A stretch of 64,000 nt of DNA from Phlegmacium glaucopus (taxonomy: Eukaryota; Basidiomycota; Agaricomycetes; Agaricales; Cortinariaceae), in contig MU130533.1 of assembly GCA_015039465.1 (NCBI GenBank), forward strand, positions 372,001 to 436,000, written 5' to 3'. How positions within the stretch are numbered: position 1 is the stretch's first letter; each line of letters opens with the position of its first letter. The position numbers and the translations under genes were made by a program. The notes beneath the pieces are model-generated. The model saw nothing but the letters and a program-made list of their open reading frames with translations. It did no database searches and was not told the DNA's origin. This document shows positions 11,702 through 23,110 of this stretch, one piece after another.

Positions 11702-12973
11702 ATGTCCGAGTCAATTTCTATCAGATCGCCAGCTGACTTTCATGTCCACCTCCGACAAGGGTCTATCTCTGAACTAATTACCCCTCATGTTCGCAAAGGA
11801 GGCTTTGATCTTGCATATGTCATGGTTCGCATGCATGCATCTTGTTAAGAACGGAATGAACTCTAATACATATTTCAAGCCTAACCTAAAACCTCCAATC
11901 ACTTCTACGGAACAAGGACTGAAATATAAAGCTGAACTACAAAGAATCGACCCAGATGTTCAATACTTAATGACCTTGTATCTATCACCGGAATTGACAC
12001 CAGATGAAATACATAAAGCTAAAAAAGCTGGTATTGTTGGTACGTTCCACACTATCGTGGTACAGACGATGTACTTAATCGCTTTATAGGCGTGAAATCC
12101 TACCCACGCGGTGTTACTACAAATTCAGATGGCGGGATAGAATCTTACGAAGCGTACTACCCAATCTTCGAAGCTATGCAGGAGGTCGACATGGTCCTCA
12201 ATTTGCATGGAGAGGTTCCTTCAGATGCTGCAGCAGTGCGCTTGTCCTCATCTTAAAAATCAATTAAATCGCTAATGTATATTATTTCTCAGAATATCCA
12301 TGTACTCAATGCAGAGCCTTCCTTTCTGCCACATCTCTTTAAACTGCACACCGCATTCCCCAAGCTGCGGATTGTACTCGAACACGCAACGACAAGGGCG
12401 GCCGTGGAAGCTGTCAAATCATGCGGTCCAACGGTTGCTTGTACGATAACTGCCCACCATCTTGCCTTAATCGTGGATGATTGGGCGGGTCAATCGTGGA
12501 ATTTTTGCAAACCTGTCGCAAAATATCCAGACGATCGTCAGGCTTTGAGGGATGTCATAAAGGAAGGTCAGCCCAATTGATTGATGATTAAAGTATATAA
12601 GACAACGAGATTGAGAAATTTTGAAGGACATCCTAGATTTTTCCTTGGTTCCGATTCTGCGCCCCATCCCCCACAAGCAAAATCAACGAGCTCACCAACG
12701 CACGCGTGTGCAGCGGGCGTTTACACATCTCCAATTTTGCTGCCACTGGTCGCACACCTCTTGGAGTCTTTCGAGGCACTTGACAGATTGGAAGGCTTTG
12801 TGAGCGATTTTGGAAGGAGTTTCTACAAGCAACCAATTAAAACTGAGGGAAAATCTGTCACTCTCCGACGATCTCCTGCAAAATTGGTAGATGAGCAGTA
12901 TACACTGGGAAACGATGCGTTAATCCCCTTCTGGGCTGGGAAAGCTATTGGCTGGGAAATTGCATCTGAGTGA
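11702..12973 (+). CDS. URA4: Dihydroorotase
   Basis: Third step of pyrimidine synthesis: cyclises N-carbamoyl-aspartate to dihydroorotate. Motifs of the monofunctional PyrC/Ura4 type appear in order: DFHVHLRQG (zinc-binding H-x-H), YVMPNLKPP, VKSYPRGVTTNS (the lysine that is carbamylated), LHGEVP (His ligand), EHATTR (His ligand), THAHHL region written ITAHHL, and GSDSAPH (catalytic Asp). It ends AIGWEIASE. Four introns join these exons in frame; the first has a weak GTTCGC donor. The start at 11702 (MSESISIRSP) leaves the catalytic barrel at the N-terminus; an in-frame ATG at 11654 would add 16 residues. Not fused to carbamoyl-phosphate synthase or ATCase, as expected for fungi. Confidence 0.93.
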
Positions 12974-13030
12974 ACTAGTCCACGTAACTTGGCGTGAAAA
13001 AGGCTATTAAATACTTCATTAAAAATGCAT

Positions 13031-14158
13031 CTATAGCTTGTAAACATTTTCTGACGCAATTCCCATCCTTCCAAGGATCCCGCCTATTGCTCCCTGTGAA
13101 AAGTTGCGCCCGTATGGGCCAGCAATAGCGCCTATCATTCTAAACAGGATATCAGCGTTCATTATAACAACGCTATCTCTAGAGAACTCACGGCTCCGGT
13201 CCACAAACTAAAAAGAGGGTCCGCCGGGGCCTTTTATCCTCGGATGTATTCTTATGAAAAAGTTTTCTCCACCATGACCCTGGCACCTGTTCGGAGCGCA
13301 AACAACGCTCCAAGGCGAAACCTGTGATCCTTCCAGTATTTATATGAAGTATAGGCAAAGGAGAATTTGATCCATCTTGTGCGTCCACGAAAACGTGAAT
13401 TTTGAATTTCTCCGAATTTTCTGCTGCAAATGCAGTAAGCGGTTCTAGAACAATTGGCGGAGGGAGTTCTCCAGGTACGCGAGAGGAATGAATCAGCGTA
13501 AACCGTGTGTTTGGCGATTTGGTAGGTTTTGAGATAACGTTGTGGAAAAGCTGGACAAAAGGAGTGATCCCCGTGCCTCCTGAGATCTCGAATGCCTTTA
13601 GGTTGTAGAAAGATGAAGACAAGACAATGTACATACCATGACAACCTCGTCCCAGGAGTCTCGTTCCCATTTCCAGGTGTTAATTGGACCTCGCAGCTCA
13701 ATTTCGTCGCCAGCAAGTTTAGAATGTAGCCATCGACCAACTTCACCTTTAGGGTATTTCTTGATCCAAAACAGCATATGGCCGTTCTCATCTACACTTT
13801 GTAGAGGGGTATACGGACGCTCCACTTGTATATCATCATCTTTGATATAGACTGACCAGATTGGGTCAAATAAGTCTCTAGGGGGAAGAAGATCTGGAGC
13901 TATAGCAATCTTGAGCAATTTCGTATGAGGTCCAGATTCTTCATTTGATATTACTCTTGTCTTGGTAAAGTGTTGAGATGACAAGGGTACATGGTCTAAA
14001 GTTGGAGCACCGCGAGATGGGTCAGGAAGGAACAGGTAAAGTGCAGCGCCAGCTCCTAAAGCTCCTAAGACTGTTATTAGAGGTGTTGGTCGAGCAGACC
14101 AATGCCGTTGAGGAAGACAGCGACTGTAGTAAGTCATGGTCCAGACAAGCAAGGCCAA
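13031..14158 (-). CDS. NADH-cytochrome b5 reductase (Mcr1/Cbr1 type)
   Basis: FAD enzyme that passes electrons from NADH to cytochrome b5 and related acceptors. A short basic head and one hydrophobic segment (PLITVLGALGAGAALYLFLP, about residues 26-45) anchor it to a membrane; this resembles Mcr1 of mitochondria more than ER Cbr1, which is an inference. The FAD motif is VERPYTPLQS; GEVGRWLHSKLAGDEIELRGP follows; the NAD-binding part begins ISGGTGITPFVQL and ends with CGPEP-MIGAIAGPYG. The tail MGIASENVYKL is the usual C-terminus. Two introns. A Met at 14137 (MTYYSRCLPQ) is an alternative start. Convergent with dihydroorotase, 57 bp between stops. Confidence 0.9.
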
Positions 14159-14320
14159 ACAAGGTGAAATCTGTTCTTAAAGGACGGCTTTTCACCAGAA
14201 TTACTGAGTTCTACATCCAGGATCAGGCGCGCCAGGCCAACTTGACGTTGCCCGCCTATATCCTTTCGCTCGTGTCCTTGAAGGGCTTATATATTTATTT
14301 TCTTTAGACATCTCTATATC

Positions 14321-16149
14321 ATGGCGACCCTTTCTCCCCATCCAAACCATTCTTGCTTCATGGCTTCTTCCCTACAACACAATCTATCCCCTTTAATACT
14401 GCCTCGCCGTTCCGATGGCTTGGATACCCATTTTAATGAACATGACTTTCAATCTAATCATCTGGACTTTAGTCTCTGGTCTTCGAATGCCGCACCGTCA
14501 CTTTCTGGACTGGGCATTCGTAACTTGGAATTTTCAAAAGACTTGGAGTCTAAAGGCTATTCTCAGGACATTCCATCTGTTCCCCATGCCCATTTAAACT
14601 TTGATCGTCAATACGGTCGTCGGACGCAGAGGCTGGAGTCTACGTATGACACCTTGAACGAAACTCTGGATTCCTTTCTGAAACCTCTTGATAATCCCTC
14701 TTCCATACCTTCCACATGGTCCTTCTCATCTGTCATAAAAGCTGCAGAACTTGCTGCAGATGAAGCGGTATACGAAATGCGGTCGGCGTTATCCCTGGAA
14801 CTTGGCCTTGGAGATCTAGGAACCGCTTCGAACCTCTTGGATACGGAAGATCATGCATCTTGGACCTTTGCTCCCGCTACTCCTGGAACTTCTGTATCCG
14901 ACTTCATTACGCAGCTTTCTGCAGGTGTTTCGACTCTAAAGCAAACGGCCATTTTTGGTGAAATATGCCTCGATAGCGTATCTCAGGTTGCTAAGATCCT
15001 CGCAGGTGACGGTCAAACACAAACGACGTATAATTTGCAAGAGGAATATTCAATAATGTCTGCAGCGACGGACCTTATTCCCAGATTATCACTTCCAGTG
15101 GCTGACATCGATATGCGTAACGCGAATCTCCAGAATCCATGTATAGGAGTTAACCCTGCTGATATCCTTCCTGCGTTACCATCTCCACCATCTCTATTCA
15201 ATGTCTCCCTCTATTTCCCTCATCTCAGTGACTCGTTATCTACAAACCAGCCTCTGGTCGACGGTGACTTTTTCAGACAAGACAATGTCACAAACATGGG
15301 ATACTCAGGATTTCAGACCGAAGTAGCTCATCAGATCTCTCAAGACGTCGTACTACCTGGGCCTGCTTACGCTGATTCTAAAGCTTCTAAACAGGCAAGC
15401 GATGATGAGCACTCCGTCTTTCACAGCCCAACTAGTTCCGACTACTCCCCATCGCTCAAATCACCGGTACCGAAGCAAATTTTGTCTATGAGAGGCAAAA
15501 AGCGTCGAATTGCCCGAACCAAAACTGTAGAAGAATGCGACTTTATTTATCCGGAAACTCATGATGATTGCCAACATCAGGCTCAAGGTTTAGACTTGCC
15601 TGTTAACCTTGGAACGCCTGTCCTTGACGCTCACCGGGGAGTTGAACTTGAGGAACTAAAAGCCAAGGCAGAAAGATACAGATTGCGAAATCAAGGCCGA
15701 GATTACGACAAGAGATGGTTGATCTCCTTTGCCGGCAAATTATCTGTGAGAGGAGAGCTTGTTGAGGAGTTCCGTTGTTATGTAACTGGGTGTGAGCAGA
15801 TGAACAAAAGGCGTGATCATATTCTCATTCACGTTGGCGCTCACCTTGACCAGCGACCTTTCAAGTGTCGTCACTGGTATGTTTAACCACTTACCAGCAA
15901 CCCATTTTTCTTATTCTTTGTTATTGTAGTTCATCGCGTTTCTTGCGCAAGAATGAGTGCAAGCGCCACGAACTTAGTCACACTGGCATTCGACCTTACT
16001 CATGTCATCTTTGCCCACTTCCGGCAACGACTTTCGTTCGTCAAGATTTGTTGAAACGACACATGAAAAGAACACATCGACTTGACCTCGAGAAAGTGGG
16101 TAAAGAGAATAGCGATACCTACCGGCCGAAGAAGAAAGTTCGTACTTGA
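14321..16149 (+). CDS. C2H2 zinc-finger protein, probable transcription factor
   Basis: A single intron (15873-15929 region) separates a long first exon from the finger region. Residues 1 to about 440 are low in recognisable structure, rich in Ser, Asp and Pro, with a basic patch (MRGKKRRIARTKT). Near the end, FRCYVTGCEQMNKRRDHILIH...H is an irregular first finger, FKCRHCSSRFLRKNECKRHELSH a classical second finger, and YSCHLCPLPATTFVRQDLLKRHMKRTH a third with an enlarged Cys-to-His spacing. The tail is basic (YRPKKKVRT). Fingers at the C-terminus behind a long acidic, Ser-rich region suggest a DNA-binding regulator. I cannot name an ortholog or targets. Head to head with the b5 reductase, 162 bp apart; a TATA-like run ttatatattt lies about 30 bp before the ATG. 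Confidence 0.82.
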
Positions 16150-16357
16150 GGGTATCAATTAGTGTTGCATTAATGTGTGGGCTATAGATACGTATCCTTG
16201 AATAGTATGAAGAGTTGTGTAATGTGATAGATAATGCAGAGTTGAATGCAAGGAGAAAAAATGCAAGGGAAAATGTAAGAACGAAAGCGTGAAACGTCGT
16301 AATTAATGAAATACCGCGAGCGGTTGTCTATGTTCGACAGCGAAAACATGAAAATTT

Positions 16358-19300
16358 TCAAGGCCTCCAGACAGAAGGTCGCGATGGTGTATATGGATTT
16401 GTAACTCTGCTGCGAAGGGGTGTTTTTGAAGGTGTCACTGGACGAAGTAAAGTATTGTCAGGTTCAGCTCGTCTGATATATTGCAGAGGGGTTAAAGGAG
16501 AACCCTGGATCGACGGAGATGACTTAAGCGAACGTGGACTTTGTCCACTTGGTGTCATAATTGAGAACGAAGGCATGAAGGGTAAAGTTGGTTCTGGTGT
16601 CCGAGGTGGAGCTGGGGGCGGGAAATTTTCGATTTCACAAGCTTCTAATAATGTAGCCGAACTTATCCATCTTTGTTCTCCGTGACGAGGAGATTCGGGT
16701 GCTGCGATTTGGAAACTTTCAGCGAAGTGGTCTTTGATGAACCTATGAGAGGTATTTGAGTACGAAAGCCCTCACTGAAAGGAATATTTTTGTGTACTAA
16801 CTTTGAAAGCTCTGTCCAACCGCCTCCTACACGAACCATGACAGTTTGAGACCGCAAAATACGACAAAAGCATAGTTTAGGGTCTTGGTTACCAATCCAA
16901 TATTTTCCACTCTGATCACGCCAACCCTCTGCAACACTCTCAATATTGATGCCAACTGGAAGTTGATTGACCACATCTCCAACAGCCACGTCGAGTTTGC
17001 TTTTGGGGTCGGCAATGTACTTCTTTCTAACAGGAGGTATAACTTTCTTCTGCGGAGTCGCAGCCCTCGGAAGGATCGATGGGAAAGAATCCCTGGGCGC
17101 ACGAGACCAAGTCGATGTTGAATTAAGGGAGGAACGAGAAGGGTTCATTGCAGAGCGAGTATTGGCAACGTTTTCTGACATGGAAGGCGAGCTGCTTCGT
17201 TTATTTTCTCCAGGTAACCGGAACGGTGGCGCAAGAGAAGGCCGCCGTGGTGGAGAAAGAATGACATTGGTACCTGAAAGGCTCGCTGTGCGTTGTCTCG
17301 AGGCAAATGTCGAGCCGTATATAGAAGCGCTGAGAGGACCAGATACGGACCGTGACGAGGAAATAGTAGATAAGCGACTCATAGAACGCTTTTGTGGCTC
17401 ATTCGACCCAGACACGGACCGCCGCGCAGCTGGGTGGATAGGAAGGGGAGGTGCAAGCATCTTCCCTCGGGAAGGAATGGATAGAGACGATACTGACAGA
17501 TGAGTGTAAGAACCATTCTTTCGTCCTGAACGAGAGCGGGTTGAGCTAGGATTGGTGGGATTGATGTTGGAAGCACGGGTGTCACGACCAGAACTATTCC
17601 TTGTACTGGTAGCACTTGCGGGACGAGATTTTTTCCCCCCAATGCGATCATCAGCCATCTCTTCCAATTCGCTCCAGGTCTGCAGAATCCTTGAGTTCTC
17701 TGAAATTGACCGAGGCTCATTGGCGACCGGTGCGAACTTGAATTCCATATCATTGACTACAGCCTTTGTAAACGCAAGCCGCGCAGATAGTTGCTCCTCT
17801 GGCTGTGCTGATGGTTTACTTTTATGAGTTGACGACAAGACACAAAGGGGAATAGCAGGATAACTGTCAATATGCTCCAGCAAGTCGCTTAAGGCAGCAT
17901 CACAAGACTGTACAGCTCCAGCCAGGATCATTAACTTTTCGAGCTCTGCCAACAACAGCGAAGTGTCTTCCATTTCTGTTCTCAGTGACCTGAGTTCAGT
18001 GTTAAGATTAATATCGTCAATCGACGGTGGTAGTTTCTGAACCTCCAACGAGATCAACTGGAATTCCCGAATCATTTGTTGAGCTTGTTCTTGAGACGGC
18101 AAGCTCGCGGAGGCTTTTGTGGGTCTAACGGCCCCGTTGATGCAAATGGATCGCAAACGTTTTCGTAGTTTTGAAATCTGGACCTCTAACTCAAGCAGTT
18201 CTTGTGATGGGAGTTCAGGAGAGTATGAAGGAGACCTCTGGATGCTAAATACGTCTGGTGTGCTAATGATCAAAGCTAGGTAAACGAGAAGGAAGGGAAT
18301 CAAGCTTACCACCTTCATCTGGAACCAATCTGTTTCCTTTCTCAACTCTTTTCTTCGACGCTTGCTCAAGTTCTGCCTGTCTTTGATGTTCTGCTTGCCT
18401 TTGCAGTTCTGCTTGCCTCTGCAGTTCTGCTTGCCTCTGCAGTTCTGCCTGCCTCTGTAGTTCTGCTTGCCTCTGTAGTTCTGCCTGCCGTTCACGCTCT
18501 TCAGAGATTCGTTGCATTTCTTTTTGTCGTCTCTCGAGTTCTTTCATTTCCATCCTCTGCTTCTCGGCCGTCTCCGCTGCGATTCGTTCGCTCTCAGCAA
18601 ACAGCCGGCGCTCTTCTTCCAACTGTGCCTCAGCGGCCTGTAATTTTACCAACATGTCTGTCCGCTCCTGCTCTAAACGGATCCGATCAGCCTCATCCTT
18701 CTCCAGCCTTTCCTTTTCAGCCTGTGCACGAGCAGCATTCGCCAGTTGTTCCCGTTCGGCAAGACGTCTCTCTTCCGCTTGCTTTGCTTCTTTCTCAAGA
18801 CGGGTTTTTTGTTCGAGTTCAGCTGCGACACGTTCGAGCTCTAGTTGCTGGCGGTGTTCTTCAGCCAACCGCTCTTCAAGCAATCGTTGCTTTTCCTCAT
18901 TTTCGAGCCTTTCTCGTTCTTGTCTCTGTCGTTCGAGCTCTTCAGCAGCAATACGTTTTTTCTCAGCTTCCTTCTGTTGCGCTTCAGCCAGTCTGATCTC
19001 CTCCTGATGTCGCAGCTCGGCCTCCAAGGCGAAGGAAACATCCAGCTTAAATTCCAAAAATTCCTGGTCCCATGTCTTAAGCTTAAGCTCTGCGTCATCA
19101 ATAGCCAATATCCTAGAAATATAGAGATTTTGACGGATAAATGGCTCTAACTTGTATGATTTCTCGTCCATCTGACGCAGTAATTCACGTGTAGGGGAGA
19201 ATGATCGAGCAATTTCTGGGCGTTTTGACGATGACAGTGAATGGAGTACGTCCAGGATGTTTTGATATTGGGAAGCAGAATCCAGCGCGTGATGAGGAAT

Positions 19301-22102
19301 CTGCATGAAGGAGGACCTTTGGGATGTAAGTTGTAGATCAACACTGCTGATGTCGTCGAAGGTGCGTGAGAGGGTATGATCAACTTCTTTCGCCTTCTTC
19401 ACCAACTCCAAATGATCTCTGGTCTGGAGAAGATTCTCCACTGTGCCATTCAGCCTCATGGCAAAAGAATTGGAATCTGCGCGGACAGATGCATCAACCG
19501 CCCATAGGTCAAAGGTCGGATCGAATGTGGTTTGTTGGAGTGACTTTGCCTTCAGATCGATTGGCGAGCGAGGGAACTTCAGAGCTCGACTCGGAGATGG
19601 TAGAGAACGTCCAATAAATGGAACTCGTTTAGACAGGCTATCTATAAATGTTTTGACTTCTTGCTGGATCGCTTGTATATCCTTGTCTATCTCAAGACTA
19701 CTCTGACCTCCGTTATCCGACCTCTTACTGGAAATCTCGTCGATCATCTCATGGACACGGACTTTGGAATCTTCGATTCGCATGAGTAGGGCGTTGAAGG
19801 TGTCACGGATAATAGCCATGGTAGAAGACTGATCTTTCACAGCAACAAACAACTTTAACATTTGCTGACTGGATTCCAAGGAAGCGTCCAGGGTGTAGAC
19901 TTTTTGTTTCAGGCATGCTTGTAGCGCAGGTTCCAGGGTCAAAGAAAGTGTGTTTAAAGGATCTTTGACGTCGGTTGTGATCCGAGAACCGGCGTCTGAA
20001 AGCTGGTCTCCAAATTCTGGATAAGTCGAATCCGATGGCGCCAATTCAAAGGTTGAGCTTTCCGGAGTAGGAGGGGCGCCCGAATGGCCCGACTCTTGCC
20101 GCCATCTATGCGCCTCTATACCTTCTAAGATCTGAGCTCGAATGTTCCTGATTGACGCTAGATTGAAGTCGATACTGGAATTGACTTCCCGGGCTGTCCG
20201 TAACCTGTCCACTCGTTCTGAGACAGACTCACGGATACTCAATGTGTCTGTCCGAAGAACTGTCAACTTTTGGACATCGGATGCAGCGTTTTCTTTGAAA
20301 GCCTGATCGACACAGAATAGATCCAACCCAAAGAGGGCAACAGGTGATGTTCTTATAAGCTCATCCGCATCCTTGATAGCACGAGCTGCCTCCTCCAATA
20401 AAGATGGCAACAACGCCAAAAACATGGAATGGCGCGTGGAGTCCAGACAATCTTCCGACGTGAGGTCTGGAGGAACGCCGTCCCGATCGTCGTTCGAAAC
20501 TCCTTCCTTAAATTTGTTGATGATCGATGTCAAAGTCAATGAGACTTCTTGAACACCTTGCAGTAATGTTTCCACCCGTTTTACTGCTTCATATGACGCT
20601 CGATATTTTTTTGCAGCCTTGTCAACCTTCTCAGCTAACATAGAGGCTTTCCCGATGTCCAAGGAAAGACATTGTACCAGAGCCTCATTCGACGTCTTCT
20701 GATCGGGAAAAAGTGGATGATCGGGTCGAGGAAAAAGACTTGCAGGAGATGCCGGATCGCCTCGAACGGCTAACCTCTTCAAAACGGTGTCGACACGAGA
20801 ACCAAATGACGAGCTTTGCCGAGACGTAGGATGGTAGAGACTAGCCGTTTCAATTTCCTCTAAGAGATTCAATGCCGACATTTGATCTTTCATGGTTTCA
20901 ACATATATTTCGTCAGCCCTGTGACAAAATGTTCAACGTGGTGCAAGGACAGATGAAAAAACGGAGTGATATACTTTCTCCATTGCATGACCAAGCTCAA
21001 AGTAAACTTGCCAATGTTCTCTAGCTCACTGATGCATTTTTCCTCCAAGCGGTCTTGTTCGTCCAGCAATTCTTCGGGAACGGGTTTGCGGCTTTGGTCT
21101 ATTAAACGATCCAGAGCTTTACCAGCGGCCGCTACCTTGCCATGTCGCAAACTGGTGACTCTGCCAGAGAATTGCGCTGCATCTCGAGATAAAATTTCCG
21201 CCAATTTAAACCGAGCACTTCTGGAGAATGCTGGTGAAGTTACGGACATGTCTGAGGCTACCGATGCCAGGGAAGTGATGGACCCACGGCGCGCCGGTTC
21301 ATGCGAATCCTCAGCCTTTTGAGCTTGTTCATATATTGTTGAGTTCCATCGTGCACGAGTAACGGTAAATGCGCCAAGGTCCTCAATAATCTGGCGTCTT
21401 TCCTTCCAACCAGCTTGTCGATATTCCTCCCACGTTAACCTTATGCCCAACATTTCCAGGTGTTCCGACCGATTTCGAAGAAGATGTAGTAGTTTATCAA
21501 GTTCGTAGATTGTTGTGAGGGTCAGTTCAATGACGTCAGTATCTTGAGGAGATAGATTTCGCTGTGTAGCGGCTGCACGTTACACGTTTACATAGACGAT
21601 GTCAAAAAGCTATGAATATATTGAATAAATAAAAGGGTGGGGTACCTTTTGTCAGCTGCCTGAGCTTCGTTAATTCACCAGTATCAAATATCTCAGTCTC
21701 TTTTTCGATCACATCATGCTCCGCAATCCATTGCTGTAGCTCTGCTCGGGTAGGAAGTCCTGGTACATCCTCCGCAGACGACCGCACGGCATCCAAGGCA
21801 GCAAAGACTTCAATCGAAGGTAGTGATTCTAAAAACTACATACAATTTGAGTCTTTTGCACAATTTATGATCAATGCACCGACCTTGATCTTGTCTTCTA
21901 TCCAGGCTTTCCTCTCACTAAAAGTTTGAAGTTCGATCACCTCGTGTGACTCCAAAGCTTGCTCTTCTCCTCCCCGCAAAACAAAATTGTTATCTGATGA
22001 GATAGCTTCCGAGACCTCCAATGAGGAGCCCAGTTGTTCTTCATTGGCTAAGACAGAGGGACTACTATGAGCCTGGCCCGGCTCGGTGGTTTGATCTGAC
22101 AT
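16358..22102 (-). CDS. Large coiled-coil protein with C-terminal GAS2 domain (Kar9/spectraplakin-like)
   Basis: One gene of roughly 1,700 residues joined across at least six GT-AG introns. The N-terminal third is helical (SERKAWIEDKIK, LHLLRNRSEHLEMLGIRLTWEE and similar), suggestive of spectrin-like bundles or the fungal Kar9 domain. A very charged coiled coil (about 19010-18330, rich in ER, EE, AE heptads) ends in about seven tandem QRQAEL hexapeptides. The C-terminal third is Ser/Arg/Pro-rich and holds a GAS2 (GAR) domain: VGDVVNQLP, DQSGKYWIG, LCFCRILRSQTVMVRVGGGWTEL and, after an intron, SKFIKDHF. GAS2 domains bind microtubules, so a linker between microtubules and cortex or actin is the likely role. 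The intron 18309-18255 is needed to keep frame. The Kar9 label for the N-terminus is inference. Confidence 0.82.
18371..18488 (-). repeat. 18-bp tandem repeat coding for QRQAEL
   Basis: About seven imperfect copies of an 18-bp unit (plus-strand reading close to gcagttctgcttgcctct) lie in frame in the GAS2 protein and encode a run of QRQAEL hexapeptides. The length is a multiple of three, so copy-number changes keep the frame. Confidence 0.85.
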
Positions 22103-22279
22103 ATTCCTAGGAACTAAAGTGGGTGTTGATGAATATCAAGGACGGGGTACTATGCTCTGCATAGCACGTGGAGCAAGTCAGAAGCGACAGTTAGGCATGC
22201 ATATAACAACGAGGCACTTATGTATGGAAGAATTAAGACAAGCGGACCGTGAGAGTTTTATGTGTTGTCAATATCCCTG

Positions 22280-22934
22280 TCAAGTAGTCATTTTCAACGC
22301 CAGAGATCTCATCCGTTCCACGCCTCGTCTATCCTTCCCCTGACTTAGCATACCAAAATCAAGCTCTACTTCTTGAATGAAAGCTGCAATGTCTGCTAAC
22401 GACACCCCAAGTGCACGAAGTGTAGTGGTCTGAATGTCGCTAAAATATCGATATTAGTCCTTTTTTTCCCCTTCTTTTCTTAATTGATCCATACCGTGAT
22501 TGCTGTGTTTCTTGTAACAATCTATGTAGTTCTGTCTGTATTGTTTCATCTGAAGCAATACGGTTTGCTTTCTGTCGATCAACATGCGCCTGCCAATCAT
22601 GGGATTCCTTGATCGCCTTCTGAATTCTGGAATGAATACGACGAAGCTCGCCATTCGTCCATGTTTGCGTAGAACTGGTGATATCTAAACTTTCTCTGAG
22701 GTGTTTGGCACCCATTTCCAACCGCTCGACTCTTTGACAGAGTGCAAAGATCTGTCGCCGGGCCGCCCAATATGGGAGAAATGCGATTGGTAGGACGAAC
22801 GCAGAGGCGACAGCGACATGGACTATCGTCGGATACGATCGCAAACTCTTTCTTCCCTCATCACTAGACTGCAAGGCAGAGTAAGTCATGATGGACTGAA
22901 GGAATAGTTGACCTTTGTCATCATAAGTCGTCAT
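22280..22934 (-). CDS. Small single-pass membrane protein, unknown
   Basis: Two exons (22934-22495 and 22439-22280) encode 199 residues. I do not recognise the family. After a hydrophilic start (MTTYDDKGQLFLQSIMTY) there is one hydrophobic segment at about residues 37-58 (HVAVASAFVLPIAFLPYW), then a charged helical region (QRVERLEMGAKHLRESL and QKAIKESHDWQAHVDRQ) likely to form a coiled coil, and a C-terminal part ending MRSLALKMTT. No signal peptide. The splice at the CG|GTATGG donor is supported by a continued open frame. It lies 178 bp downstream of the start of the GAS2 gene on the same strand. A membrane anchor with a cytosolic coiled coil is all that can be said. Confidence 0.7.
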
Positions 22935-23110
22935 GTGTTCTTCTCTCGTGATATCTATAGCTACATTAACTACAATAGTACTATGTATAATATATAGGAT
23001 ATAATTGTAATACTACAATGGAAACGGGGTTTGGAGAAAGCGGGACAGCAAGAACAAAAGTATTAATGTAGTCGACAAGAAATTTACAAGAATAGGGATG
23101 ATTGTAAGGC

